Below are positions 52,191 to 61,414 of a stretch of 64,000 bases of DNA, piece after piece. Position numbers and translations under genes: made by a program. A model generated the notes under the pieces. It was not told the DNA's origin. It worked only from the letters and a program-made list of their open reading frames with translations, and searched no databases. Numbering within the stretch: position 1 is the stretch's first letter; each line of letters opens with the position of its first letter. The DNA comes from an uncultured Aquimarina sp. (lineage in GTDB: Bacteria > Bacteroidota > Bacteroidia > Flavobacteriales > Flavobacteriaceae): assembly GCF_947495315.1 (NCBI RefSeq), contig NZ_CANLYD010000014.1, forward strand, positions 117,260-181,259, in the 5' to 3' direction.

Positions 52191-52509
52191 CTTTTGTCTT
52201 TAATATCACCTGCAGAAAACGAATGGTTCGTTGATACTTTCGGGTATTGATAATCTCAATACGATCTGCATGTTCGTGAACATTCTCCACAATTCCCTGT
52301 GTATACCAATTGTCGTAGCGTCCATAATCAGATTTTACAATCAATCCCCAAGAGATATAAGTAACCAACCAGATTTCGTTGTTCGCCTGAAACTTCAGCA
52401 CCCCCATAGGGGGTATAGTAAAGTCCCTATGAATAATCCTATAGTTTTCAAACCCTCGCTCTTTAGCTCTTCTGTCTGCATACTGCAGTGCAAATTCCTC
52501 ACGCATCAC
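52171..52509 (-). CDS. Beta-rich small protein of the module
   Basis: A 112-residue protein whose centre is strand-rich (RIIHRDFTIPPMGVLKFQAN, WLVTYISWGLIVKSDYG), compatible with a small barrel or jelly-roll. No family recognised. It overlaps the coiled-coil gene by 20 bases and is at the start of the next block of structural-looking genes. Confidence 0.55.
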   Translation of the reverse strand: MMREEFALQYADRRAKERGFENYRIIHRDFTIPPMGVLKFQANNEIWLVTYISWGLIVKSDYGRYDNWYTQGIVENVHEHADRIEIINTRKYQRTIRFLQVILKTKDDGSKE

Positions 52510-52634
52510 ACAATGTGTGTTTTATTATCTCACGCGCATAGCGCTATTTGGTATCTCACTCTTACGGACACTTGGTGTCTTTAAGTTCAATTGTCTTTAG
52601 AGATAATTGATTCATATTTCATTTTAAATGCCTC

Positions 52635-52919
52635 TTATAGACCTACCTCTGGCAGCTCTTCGATTAATAACCATATGGTGATTTCATATGGATATTCCGC
52701 CTGTCCTTGATCCTGATAAAATGCAGTGATGTAATCTGTATTCCCAGATTCATCTACAGCCAATAATTGTTGGTTTTTTGGTACATCCAGCAAGTCTAAT
52801 TGCATATCAGGAGTGAGTTCTGTTTCAATCACTTGGGAGAAAGTATCTTCTGAACGTAACTGCTGTTCTTTATAGAAAATTCCTCGTTTCTGAAATAATG
52901 ATAATGTCCCTAGTACCAT
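52635..52919 (-). CDS. Structural-looking small protein
   Basis: A 94-residue acidic protein with strand-rich ends (YEITIWLLIEELPEVGL at the C terminus). The next two proteins have similar ends, with a final hydrophobic strand (TVTIILLISERL in the 134-residue protein). This points to a family of small beta proteins encoded together. Unknown role; a minor virion protein is possible. Confidence 0.5.
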   Translation of the reverse strand: MVLGTLSLFQKRGIFYKEQQLRSEDTFSQVIETELTPDMQLDLLDVPKNQQLLAVDESGNTDYITAFYQDQGQAEYPYEITIWLLIEELPEVGL

Positions 52920-52934
52920 ACTGTGAGATGCAGA

Positions 52935-53456
52935 TTACGTATATTCTTCAAAGGTTATAAAAGTCGTTCCTGTGTGAATTCCACTCCATAAAAAGAAAAG
53001 ATCAGGATTACATTGTCCTTGGAATTGAAGGTTTAATTCCTTGTATTCTTCAAGCGGTTCCAAAAAACCATCTCCCTGATAAAAAGGAAACCGGTCTGTA
53101 GCAGGGTGTGCAAAATACCACCATCCTTCAGTTTGCTGTTCTACATAAATATCAGGTGGATAAGTGTCATTATATTCAATACCATCATTCAGTTGAAGAA
53201 AACGTTCATCTTCCATTTTAGAATCTGTAATTCCAAAATAATACATGGGAGTGATAGGTGAATCACTGCAATTATTTTCTAGTTTAGAAGTAACTAAAAG
53301 TGCATTGACTTTTGCAGTAGTGAATGGAAGTTTTGCCCCTGCGTTCAAAAATTGGTTTTCCCTTTGGATTGTAAATTTTATAGGGACAAACTTCCTCCGC
53401 ACTATAACAGTGCTATTGCTACTTTTATTGTTTTCTTCTTTAATTATACACTTCAT
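52935..53456 (-). CDS. Structural-looking beta-rich protein
   Basis: A 173-residue protein rich in beta strands and aromatic residues (KFVPIKFTIQRENQFLNAGA, YVEQQTEGWWYFAHPATDRF, FFLWSGIHTGTTFITFEEY). No enzyme motif, no signal peptide. It lies in a run of five same-strand genes of similar character. A receptor-binding or spike protein is possible but unsupported. Confidence 0.5.
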   Translation of the reverse strand: MKCIIKEENNKSSNSTVIVRRKFVPIKFTIQRENQFLNAGAKLPFTTAKVNALLVTSKLENNCSDSPITPMYYFGITDSKMEDERFLQLNDGIEYNDTYPPDIYVEQQTEGWWYFAHPATDRFPFYQGDGFLEPLEEYKELNLQFQGQCNPDLFFLWSGIHTGTTFITFEEYT

Positions 53457-53494
53457 AACTGGAAATCATTAAGCTTTCCTTTGGTTGACTTTAT

Positions 53495-53899
53495 CTACAA
53501 CCGTTCACTAATTAACAGGATAATTGTAACTGTGTAACCTCTTTCAAAAGTTGCATTACTATGATCTTTATCTTCAAAACGTACCTTTACTGAAAGATCA
53601 CCTGGTAATACATCTCCTAACTCAAAGAAGCGTTCTCTTGGCGCAACACTTAAGGAAGACATCAAAATTTTACTTTCAAAACCATCTGGGAATAGTTCTT
53701 CGCCACCAATTTCAATACGTTGTTTTCCTCTATAGTATAATCGATCTGGATACTCTGATATCAATTGAATTCCCTTCACCAGTTTGGTGTGTTTTGGTAA
53801 CTCAAAATTATCTACGGTAATCAGCCCGTTCTGCTTTTCCACCTTAAAGGAAAATATTACTCTGGTTTCTTTGGTGTTTTCTTTTTCTTCTAAATTCAT
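53495..53899 (-). CDS. Candidate single jelly-roll protein
   Basis: A 134-residue protein with eight or so predicted strands: VIFSFKVEKQNGLITVDNFE, LVKGIQLISEYPDRLYYRGK, GGEELFPDGFESKIL, then LSVKVRFEDKDHSNATFERG and TVTIILLISERL. This length and pattern would suit a single jelly-roll penton-like protein next to a capsid gene. It is an inference from strand pattern only. Confidence 0.45.
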   Translation of the reverse strand: MNLEEKENTKETRVIFSFKVEKQNGLITVDNFELPKHTKLVKGIQLISEYPDRLYYRGKQRIEIGGEELFPDGFESKILMSSLSVAPRERFFELGDVLPGDLSVKVRFEDKDHSNATFERGYTVTIILLISERL

Positions 53900-53951
53900 T
53901 TAACAAGTATTACACATTCATTTCGTTATTAAATGTCGATTATCGACCGAC

Positions 53952-54587
53952 CTATGCGGGGACGGTTGCTGTTCCAGCGAGAACTACTTTGATCAATGCT
54001 TTTTCCGGAGCATCATCACCCAGTTCGATATTGAATTCAAATTCTTCATCATCACGGATAAAGCGCGGACTTTCTAAAAAATACGTTCCCAAATTGAGCA
54101 TTGTGTTTCCATCGGTAGCAAATTCCTGCATTGGACGTTCATCGATAATGATCTTTTTATTAGCAATCAGTGAGAAGACACCATTCTGCAATCCACCAAC
54201 TTTTTTGATACTATCAAAATTGGTTTGCTTGATTACTCTTTTCAATTCTGAATCACTTCCTGGAAGGTCTCCTTCAATTTCTGCTGCTAAGAGAATAATC
54301 CTGTTACAAAGGAAAAGACGATCTTTCTGAAGCTTAGCCTGAGTAACATTGGTAATCCCAATCTCTTTGGCATCTTGGGTTTCGAACATATCGATGTTAG
54401 CTTTGTTTCCTGCAAATTTGATCGCATAGTATGCAGTATCTGCTAGTTGTAGCCTTCCTTCTTTAATTCCTGTAGCTACATTTACCATAGCGGGATCATA
54501 TTTCTTAGCCTGATCTCTAAGTGAGATATGCGCATTCACAATTTCTAAGAACTGTGATCTTGAACTTTTTTTCATTGTATTCATCAT
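53952..54587 (-). CDS. Candidate major capsid protein
   Basis: A 211-residue protein from the first ATG of the MMNTMKK cluster (13 codons of weak frame lie upstream). It is soluble, without signal or membrane helix. The C-terminal half is strand-rich and ends NLGTYFLESPRFIRDDEEFE then FNIELGDDAPEKALIKVVLA, a pattern reminiscent of the second barrel of small double-jelly-roll capsids. It is in the centre of the structural-looking operon. No sequence family is recognised; an alternative is a nucleoid-like element protein. Confidence 0.4.
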   Translation of the reverse strand: MMNTMKKSSRSQFLEIVNAHISLRDQAKKYDPAMVNVATGIKEGRLQLADTAYYAIKFAGNKANIDMFETQDAKEIGITNVTQAKLQKDRLFLCNRIILLAAEIEGDLPGSDSELKRVIKQTNFDSIKKVGGLQNGVFSLIANKKIIIDERPMQEFATDGNTMLNLGTYFLESPRFIRDDEEFEFNIELGDDAPEKALIKVVLAGTATVPA

Positions 54588-54673
54588 TATTAGTATTAAG
54601 TAATTAGTATTGAGTATTAAGTACAAAGTGTTAGGTAAATAGTGTTTTAGTACTCATTACTTTGTACTAAAAT

Positions 54674-55258
54674 CTATGCTACTGCATTGAGTTCCGTGAT
54701 ATCTTCAGCTCCGTTTAATTCCATCATATCGATTCCATTTATATCTCCGTCAAAACCATTGGTAAAACCTTGTTGAATGTCGATAGTAGGTAATTGCTCC
54801 CCATTTTCGATTTTTCGGATGATCTCATCAACTTCACTGGTGTCAAAATCTCCTGTATCTACAACTTCAGATCCCATAAACACGAGTGGACGATCTTCGA
54901 TATTTCCAAGTGCTAGTTTCTGTGCAAGAGAAGGGGACAACTTATCCAGAAATAGCTTCTTACCGATAGCTTTTAGAGACGTAACTGCTCTGTCCTTGGC
55001 ATCATCCAGATTGTCTTTAATTCCATCAACTCCATTAGTGGCTTGTGGTTTGGTTCCGAATCCGTTAGAGAATGCCATTCCTACTCCAGCGGAAGTGATC
55101 CAATTTTTTCCGTAGTAGGCTCCCCCGAATATGGTCAACGCGCCCAATGCCAGGGAATACCTTCCTACAGCTGATCCTGCGATCATTCCTAATACTCCTG
55201 TGCTGAGATGCTTTCCAACTTCCAGAAGACTATCTTTTGTATTTGCTGTTCTTTTCAT
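54674..55258 (-). CDS. Glycine-rich membrane protein of the module
   Basis: A 194-residue protein with Gly-rich hydrophobic stretches (GVLGMIAGSAVGRYSLALGA, LTIFGGAYYG, about 20-55), as in virion membrane proteins of lipid-containing phages, and an acidic C-terminal tail with NG repeats (GFTNGFDGDINGIDMMELNG). Located between the candidate capsid gene and a large basic protein gene. Unknown function. Confidence 0.5.
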   Translation of the reverse strand: MKRTANTKDSLLEVGKHLSTGVLGMIAGSAVGRYSLALGALTIFGGAYYGKNWITSAGVGMAFSNGFGTKPQATNGVDGIKDNLDDAKDRAVTSLKAIGKKLFLDKLSPSLAQKLALGNIEDRPLVFMGSEVVDTGDFDTSEVDEIIRKIENGEQLPTIDIQQGFTNGFDGDINGIDMMELNGAEDITELNAVA

Positions 55259-55382
55259 AATTATTTAATATTTGCTTTATGTTTTGGTTATCTGGGAGCA
55301 CTAGTTTTAGTACTCCAAAAATCCCTGAGTGATTCGAATAGGGTTAGCTACTTTTTTGTTGATCACTCTTTTTCGCGCTGGA

Positions 55383-56636
55383 TTATAAGAGAGCCCTTGG
55401 TACTAACTTCTCAGGGGCTTTTCTTTTGGCCCTCTTTTTAGTAAGTGATCTGCTGCCTTTTACAAATCTTCCTAATGCATCTCGTTGCGTTGTCTTTCGT
55501 TTCCTCTGTTGAGTATATTTTCTAGGAGCCCCAGAGATTGTTCTAGTAGTTTTCTTTTTACCAGATCGCATTGCAATGGCAACACCAGTTCCTACAACCA
55601 ATATTCCAGCTCCAATAAGAATGGGTGTTTTATGCTTTTTAAAAAAGCTTTCCTTTGTTGGAGTATTGGTATTCGGGTTTTGAGGTAATGCTGTGTTTTG
55701 AGTAATCATTTGAGGATTTACGGGACGTCCGGGAAAAGAAGGCGTGAAGTTATGTACTGGAAATTGTTGCTGTCTTGGATCTCCAAATTTGACGGGAGAT
55801 ACTTGCTTTGGTTTTTTAAATAAACTCTCAGCTTGTTCTTTTACCTCTTTTCCCTTAGTGAAAATGTTACCAATCTTTCCTACTAAAGCCGCAACTCCTG
55901 CCACCGCGCTGGTTGCCGCAGCAATAGAAGCGCTAGTTGCTATAGCTCCCAATCCTTCTATCTGAATCTCATTATTCAAAAATGCTTCCACCACATCAGG
56001 ATCGGACTCTACAACAAATTTTTCGAAAGGATCGTTGAAAACATCTGGTTCTTCATCATCAAAAGGGTTTCCTAAAGCATAACCACTAAGCGGTACTTGT
56101 TTGTCTTTGTTGCCTTTTCCTTTAAGAATGGCTTTTTTCAGGTTTTTAACTTTCCCACCTGCCATTTCGTAGATCTTCTCTGCCTTGGAGATTGCCTTTC
56201 GCATCTTGGTAAACTTGCGCATATCACCTCCTCGTTTTCGGGCTTCAGCTTCACTTAGATATCCAAATCGTAATTTCTCTGCTACTTTGAACATATTGAT
56301 TTTCATGGCTAACAAGAATCCGTTTCTAAGTAAAATAGTAGCAGGATTTAAAAAACGGTTAAAGGTTTTGACTACCGGTTTAATTACTTTTTTGCCAAAC
56401 TTTTTTAAACCTTTTCCTATCTTTTTAAAGAAACCTCCCAATCCGTCGATCACATAGATATTTTCATCCAGATCGGCATACATTACTACATTTCCATTAT
56501 CGTCTAATATCTCATAAGCAATCTCCGGGGCGGAGTCAGAGACTCCATTTATTATCTCACTCATATTCTGAGAATCTGTGATATCGAGAGCATCTAGTCC
56601 TGTGGCATCAAAGCCGTCTAATCGGTGTAATTCCAT
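55383..56636 (-). CDS. Modular basic protein with possible processing sites
   Basis: A 417-residue protein in three blocks. Residues 1-62 are acidic. A very basic block follows from IDGLGGFFKKIGKGLKKFGK (63-82) to about 225. At IEGLG (226-230) a hydrophobic block begins (AIATSASIAAATSAVAGVAA), then a Pro/Gln-rich linker, one membrane helix (about 335-355) and a basic tail. The two [I]xGLG sequences at block boundaries fit the adenovirus-type protease consensus (MIL)xGx-G. A virion protein binding DNA and membrane is plausible. Confidence 0.5.
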   Translation of the reverse strand: MELHRLDGFDATGLDALDITDSQNMSEIINGVSDSAPEIAYEILDDNGNVVMYADLDENIYVIDGLGGFFKKIGKGLKKFGKKVIKPVVKTFNRFLNPATILLRNGFLLAMKINMFKVAEKLRFGYLSEAEARKRGGDMRKFTKMRKAISKAEKIYEMAGGKVKNLKKAILKGKGNKDKQVPLSGYALGNPFDDEEPDVFNDPFEKFVVESDPDVVEAFLNNEIQIEGLGAIATSASIAAATSAVAGVAALVGKIGNIFTKGKEVKEQAESLFKKPKQVSPVKFGDPRQQQFPVHNFTPSFPGRPVNPQMITQNTALPQNPNTNTPTKESFFKKHKTPILIGAGILVVGTGVAIAMRSGKKKTTRTISGAPRKYTQQRKRKTTQRDALGRFVKGSRSLTKKRAKRKAPEKLVPRALL

Positions 56637-56650
56637 ACTATTCTTATTAC

Positions 56651-57604
56651 CTAGGTCAGTGACCTTTTTATATTCTTATTTTGTTTCTTTTTGTTCGCAT
56701 TAGGAGTTTTGTTTCTGGCACCGCCAGTTTTGCTTTTGGCACTACCAGTTAATAGTTTTAATACTCCAATCCCTGCTGCTACTGATATTCCTGATAGGAT
56801 TAAAAAATTCAACAGGTTAAAATCTTTTTTTGGTGATATCGTTTTGATTTGCTTTCCATCATCTAACCGAAAAGGAGACAACACTTGCCCTTTCTTATTT
56901 TGAACACGTTGTTTTGTTTCTTGAATAGGAATAGAAGAGTTCTGTATCATTCTTTTATGGTGAATGATCTTGCGCAGTGGAATTGGTGATTCTTCTAATG
57001 CATCCAGACTAATATCTGCCATATCTACGCCGCTTAATGTTCCTAATCCATTGATACTAAAAGAGCCTCCGGCTTCTATGTCTTGCTTTTCGGAGTAGGG
57101 AACTTCATAATTAAATTGATCAGCTACACAATCGATGACAATATGTCCATTGGGAGTAGGAACGATTGGGTATACATGCTGAAAATGATGTTTCCCTCCG
57201 TATTTAGTGATTCTCATTTTAAATGGAATCCCAAGGTTGGTAAGAATACTTCCAATAAAAACGGTATAACAATCACAATCCACGCCAGTCATACGATCCG
57301 CCCAAGTTCTTGAAGGTCTGCGAACCTGTTCAACACCGGTTTTATCCATTTTGTACTGGATATGCTGGTACACGAAATTCCATATGTTTTTACAAGTGTC
57401 TGATAAGTTGTGACCTTTTAGTTTGACTGCCAGCTTCTGAGTGTCTTGCAAAGTCTCTCGTAATATAAGTTGCATCAGCTGGAGTGTATCTTCTAATTTT
57501 GCTTTGTCAGAACCTACAATAATGGTATCCTTTTGAACACTCTTAGGAATTAGATGATCAAAGCTCTTAGTAGTACGAATATGTCGTTTACTGTTAGCTT
57601 TCAT
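56651..57604 (-). CDS. Transglutaminase-like cysteine protease with membrane tail
   Basis: A 317-residue protein. The catalytic domain (about 30-175) has Cys110/Cys112 in GVDCDCYTVFIGS, His143 or nearby in HFQHVYPIV and Asp158 in VIDCVADQF, the Cys-His-Asp order of transglutaminase-like proteases. INGLG at 184-188 lies just after this domain. The C-terminal part has one membrane helix (NFLILSGISVAAGIGVLKLL). It shares one base with the next gene. It could be a maturation protease for the neighbouring structural proteins. Confidence 0.7.
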   Translation of the reverse strand: MKANSKRHIRTTKSFDHLIPKSVQKDTIIVGSDKAKLEDTLQLMQLILRETLQDTQKLAVKLKGHNLSDTCKNIWNFVYQHIQYKMDKTGVEQVRRPSRTWADRMTGVDCDCYTVFIGSILTNLGIPFKMRITKYGGKHHFQHVYPIVPTPNGHIVIDCVADQFNYEVPYSEKQDIEAGGSFSINGLGTLSGVDMADISLDALEESPIPLRKIIHHKRMIQNSSIPIQETKQRVQNKKGQVLSPFRLDDGKQIKTISPKKDFNLLNFLILSGISVAAGIGVLKLLTGSAKSKTGGARNKTPNANKKKQNKNIKRSLT

Positions 57605-58065
57605 TAAAGTTGTAGGATAATGTTATCGGTTTGTTCATAAGGCAATCCGTTGACACGGGTAATTATTTGCGTTTGCAAGTTCAGTTGTATGGGATTTCCA
57701 TTTCTTATTTGGCTCACCGCCTCGGTGCCTAGTATCTGGATGAGTGTTAGCCACCCTGCAGATTGAATATGTAAGTCAAATTCTTTCTGGCTGTTTTCTG
57801 GAATCTCTATAACGGTGTTTTCTAAAGTGGAACTTCCCAAGAGTTTGTTTTTATGTAAAATCTTAACAAAGGGATGTTGTAAACGTAATGCTACAGGATT
57901 AGGGTTTTGCAACTGCACTATCGCTTTTAATTCAATACCCATTAGGTTCACTTTATGAATCCTTACCCGAATCCTAGAAGTAATATTGGTACTCGCTTTT
58001 TGTAAACGAGACAAGTATCGAATAGAAAATAAAGCAGCCAATCCACCAGCGATCCACTTAAACAT
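57604..58065 (-). CDS. LEA14-like (WHy) domain protein
   Basis: A 153-residue protein with an N-terminal hydrophobic segment (about 3-18) and a LEA-2/WHy-type beta domain: VNLMGIELKAIVQLQNPNPV, then LRLQHPFVKILHKNKLLGSS and NSQKEFDLHIQSAGWLTLI. Such domains are small immunoglobulin-like folds found in stress and surface proteins. First gene of the structural-looking operon; overlaps the protease gene by one base. Confidence 0.7.
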   Translation of the reverse strand: MFKWIAGGLAALFSIRYLSRLQKASTNITSRIRVRIHKVNLMGIELKAIVQLQNPNPVALRLQHPFVKILHKNKLLGSSTLENTVIEIPENSQKEFDLHIQSAGWLTLIQILGTEAVSQIRNGNPIQLNLQTQIITRVNGLPYEQTDNIILQL

Positions 58066-58258
58066 ACTCTTTGTTTTTTATCAAAGAAATGGCTTGTTTA
58101 ATTGCATTACAAACAGGGTTGTGTAAGCTTGTTTTGGTTATGGAAACTACTGGTAATTATGGTAATTTGGTGGTGTGCCGGAGCTTTTTGAAGATTTTAT
58201 GGAGATGTCTGGTTCTTGAATCCTAAAAACGCTGTTTTGAACTTAAATACAAACAAAA

Positions 58259-58429
58259 ATGATCTATAGATTTTGGAGCAAAGCTGAATTAGCAATCCGT
58301 TTTGGAATTAGTCGGGAAACCCTTCGATTACGATTGAAGAAAATCAAAGGATTGAATACGGGAAGAAGACAACTGTTGTATCCTTATGAGGTACGAATGA
58401 TTTTTAAGGAGTTTGGGGTAGGGGAATAA
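58259..58429 (+). CDS. Small helix-turn-helix protein
   Basis: A 56-residue plus-strand ORF: MIYRFWSKAELAIRFGISRE then TLRLRLKKI, a clear HTH, ending with PYEVRMIFKEFGVGE. It resembles the 76-residue protein at 47397. It is divergent from the structural operon and its ATG is 193 bases from that operon's first gene, so it may be its regulator. Confidence 0.65.
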   Translation: MIYRFWSKAELAIRFGISRETLRLRLKKIKGLNTGRRQLLYPYEVRMIFKEFGVGE

Positions 58430-58486
58430 CAAATCGTATCATAACTCTGATTACAATACAATTTGTTAATTTCTTTTAGTGATGTT

Positions 58487-58690
58487 TTAAATCACATAAT
58501 AATCCATATAAGTTCCCCCACATCTACCTGCTGCCTCATTTGCAAGATGGATAGCTTTAAATCCAAGAGATGTATGAAATTTTACGTTGCAAGATTGTCT
58601 TCTACCTTCTGTATCATAACCTCCATCAATTTTTTTTTGCGCTTCCCTTGATAATGTTTGAATTCCTTTTACATTTAAAATACTCTTCAT
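58487..58690 (-). CDS. Double-glycine leader peptide
   Basis: A 67-residue precursor with the leader GIQTLSREAQKKIDGG (ending about 25) and a mature part of about 43 residues with two Cys (SCNVKF, RCGG). It follows the type IX cargo gene by 76 bases on the same strand, so they may share a transcript. No transporter nearby. Confidence 0.65.
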   Translation of the reverse strand: MKSILNVKGIQTLSREAQKKIDGGYDTEGRRQSCNVKFHTSLGFKAIHLANEAAGRCGGTYMDYYVI

Positions 58691-58766
58691 AGATAATTTA
58701 TATTAATTATACACTTCAAAAGTAGATGTTTTCAATTCCAATTCCCCCACCTTTTTAGGGTAGTCT

Positions 58767-61298
58767 TTATTGTTTTATTAATCTAATGATAGTCTGTTTA
58801 TTATTGCTATGGATTATTTTGACAAAGTAAAAGCCAGAAGCCAGAATAGGTTTAATTTCAGTAATATCAAAATTATTGTTTTTTGAAAAAACTTCATTGC
58901 CTAATGCATCAATTATTTTAATGTTATAGTTTGTCGAATAGTTTAATGGTTCAATTTTCATTACTTCTAGAATCGGGTTGGGATAAAGGTTAAAAACTGG
59001 TGTTTTATATGATTCATTAGGGTACTCAACATCTTCATTACTTAAAACTCCTTTTAAATTATTAATCCAATATAATTCTCTACTATAAGATACAATTAAG
59101 TCTGAGTTTTGATCTCCGTTTAGATCTTCGTACAATATTTTGAAACCATATTGATCACAATTACTAAGACTTTCTCTATAAAAAGTTTCCTTTTCCGAAT
59201 ATGTGTTTTCATTATTATATTCAAACCGAATAGAGTTTGAGCTTCCACTTCTAGAAGTAGTGTAAATGTTATCTACCCAACCATTACTATCTAAATCATA
59301 AAAATATACCTCATTTGTTATAAAGTTCGACGATTCTTTGAGAAGTTTTTTCGAGAAATTGTCTGACCCCAAATTCTCAATAATAAAGATTTCAGTTCCT
59401 GAATTACTTGTTGTAGAAAATAGAATATCGTTATCTAAATCACCTTCATAATCTATTATATTAATCCCATTTACCAAATTGGTATTAAAACTGTCCGGAG
59501 TAAAAACTTTGGAAAAAGAAAAATCTCCATTATTAATATAAATTGACCCATTTACAACTATATCAGGTAAGTTATCTTCGTTTAGCAATCCAACAACTAC
59601 AGATCGTCCAGAATTTATACTACTTGATAAATTTCGAGTTGTGAAATCATTACCTCCGTTATTAATAAGTATATTATAATGAGCCTCATTTGAATAGAAA
59701 ATATCAACTTTGTTATCATTATTAAAGTCATAGACAAAAAGTTTAGAGTAATTACGAGCACCAAATGTCGCAATCTCGTTAATTTGTGTCGAATTTAATT
59801 CCTTCCAAAAAATCTTATCGTCTGCAAACATGATTATTTCGTTCTCACTATCATTATCGATATCCCCAATTTCGTAATCTTCAAAATTTCTAGCCGTATC
59901 TGAAAGTAGTTTTACACTTGAAAATTCTCCATTACCAATGTTTTCATAATAAAGTAAACTTGAATACCAATAATTGTTAGAGGCAGAAACGACATCTAAG
60001 TCTCCATCGGAATCTATATCTAATGTTTTTATTTTTAGAGAATTACCGGAATGTAAAAAGTTGTTGAATGAAAAATTTCCGAAACCATCGTTTTTATACC
60101 ACGCCGGATTTATTGGGTTTAATGTACATTGATCATTTTCGAAAGATAGAATTATATCTTGGTAACCATCAACATTTATATCAGAAACAGAAATTGGATC
60201 AAAACCACAAGCGCCATATATAACATCCTCTAATAAATAGGAAGTCTCATAATCATTATTCATATTATTAACTAATTTGAACACATTAGAGCTATTGCTA
60301 TATATGATATCAATATCTAAGTCATTATCTAAATCAACAGGTAAAAACTTTTTTATACCATCAGCTTCCTTTATCAAAACTTTTTCAGATAGGATACTGT
60401 TAAAATCGTCAGTTTTAGAATTTAGATAAACGTGCAATGAGCTGGAATTACTATTGCTTTCTTTGTATAATGAAACTAAATCAACATAATTATCATTGTT
60501 AAAGTCTATCAACGAAAACATTTCCATATGTAAACTATTAGGTAGAAAATAGTCAATAATTACCTCGTTGTTTGATTCAATTACTCCATTTTTGTTTTTA
60601 ATAAGTCGAATTTTTCCTTCTGATTTGGCAATTAAATCTATAAATCCATCATTGTCAATATCTTTTTGACTTAGCTCACTACTTCTTGCAAAACCCGAAT
60701 GCTTATATTCAATTAAATTGAATACACTATTTCCAATATTTTTAAGATGATAAAGTCTTCCTTGCTTGGGGAAAAAAATGTCTATGTCAGAATCATTATC
60801 AACATCGAAAGAAATAAACTCATTAATTACTCCAGTTTCATATTCAAATAAAGTAATACTAGGTTTAAAAGTTCCATCACCATTATTTTCAATAAGTTTA
60901 ATTTTTGATATCCAAGAGTTGTTACTTAATTTGTAATTTATTGAATAGAGAATATCACTATAAGTATCGAAATTATAGTCAATTGTTTTTAGGTCCGACA
61001 CATTATAATCTATAGTGTTACTTTCATTAAGTAACTTTTCTATTTTTTTTAGAGGAGAAAAACTACCATCTCCATTATTTACAATTAAAGCAATGTTTTT
61101 TTCTGTAGTGCATCCTTGATAACGATATTGTGGTGCTAAAACAAAATCAGGAAATATGTCTCCATTAATGTTTGCCGCTTCTTTATGATAATAATCCTCA
61201 TTATAGTTAATAAAGTTTCTATCTTCGTAAGTAGTAACTTGGGAAAAAGTATAAATGGGTTTAAGTAAAATGAGTAAAAAAATAACTATACGATTCAT
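58767..61298 (-). CDS. Secreted FG-GAP/VCBS repeat protein with type IX sorting domain
   Basis: An 843-residue protein with a signal peptide (IVIFLLILLKPIYTFSQ), about a dozen FG-GAP/VCBS-type repeats with Asp-rich loops (DVDNDSDIDIFFP, DIDNDGFIDLIAKS, DIDSDGDLDVVSAS) forming likely beta propellers, and a C-terminal type IX secretion domain (NLYPNPILEVMKIEPLNYST, then SGFYFVKIIHSNNKQTI). It would be exported through the T9SS and held on or released from the surface. It looks like inserted cargo between the replication-like and structural genes of the module. Confidence 0.88.
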   Translation of the reverse strand: MNRIVIFLLILLKPIYTFSQVTTYEDRNFINYNEDYYHKEAANINGDIFPDFVLAPQYRYQGCTTEKNIALIVNNGDGSFSPLKKIEKLLNESNTIDYNVSDLKTIDYNFDTYSDILYSINYKLSNNSWISKIKLIENNGDGTFKPSITLFEYETGVINEFISFDVDNDSDIDIFFPKQGRLYHLKNIGNSVFNLIEYKHSGFARSSELSQKDIDNDGFIDLIAKSEGKIRLIKNKNGVIESNNEVIIDYFLPNSLHMEMFSLIDFNNDNYVDLVSLYKESNSNSSSLHVYLNSKTDDFNSILSEKVLIKEADGIKKFLPVDLDNDLDIDIIYSNSSNVFKLVNNMNNDYETSYLLEDVIYGACGFDPISVSDINVDGYQDIILSFENDQCTLNPINPAWYKNDGFGNFSFNNFLHSGNSLKIKTLDIDSDGDLDVVSASNNYWYSSLLYYENIGNGEFSSVKLLSDTARNFEDYEIGDIDNDSENEIIMFADDKIFWKELNSTQINEIATFGARNYSKLFVYDFNNDNKVDIFYSNEAHYNILINNGGNDFTTRNLSSSINSGRSVVVGLLNEDNLPDIVVNGSIYINNGDFSFSKVFTPDSFNTNLVNGINIIDYEGDLDNDILFSTTSNSGTEIFIIENLGSDNFSKKLLKESSNFITNEVYFYDLDSNGWVDNIYTTSRSGSSNSIRFEYNNENTYSEKETFYRESLSNCDQYGFKILYEDLNGDQNSDLIVSYSRELYWINNLKGVLSNEDVEYPNESYKTPVFNLYPNPILEVMKIEPLNYSTNYNIKIIDALGNEVFSKNNNFDITEIKPILASGFYFVKIIHSNNKQTIIRLIKQ

Positions 61299-61414
61299 AA
61301 GCTAAATATTTTTCGCAAAAGTACTTAATAGTATTTAATCACTGCCCGCCCATTCAGGGTAGTTTTATATCTTTCTATTACTACAATCTATGTTGCTATT
61401 CAATATAATGTATA

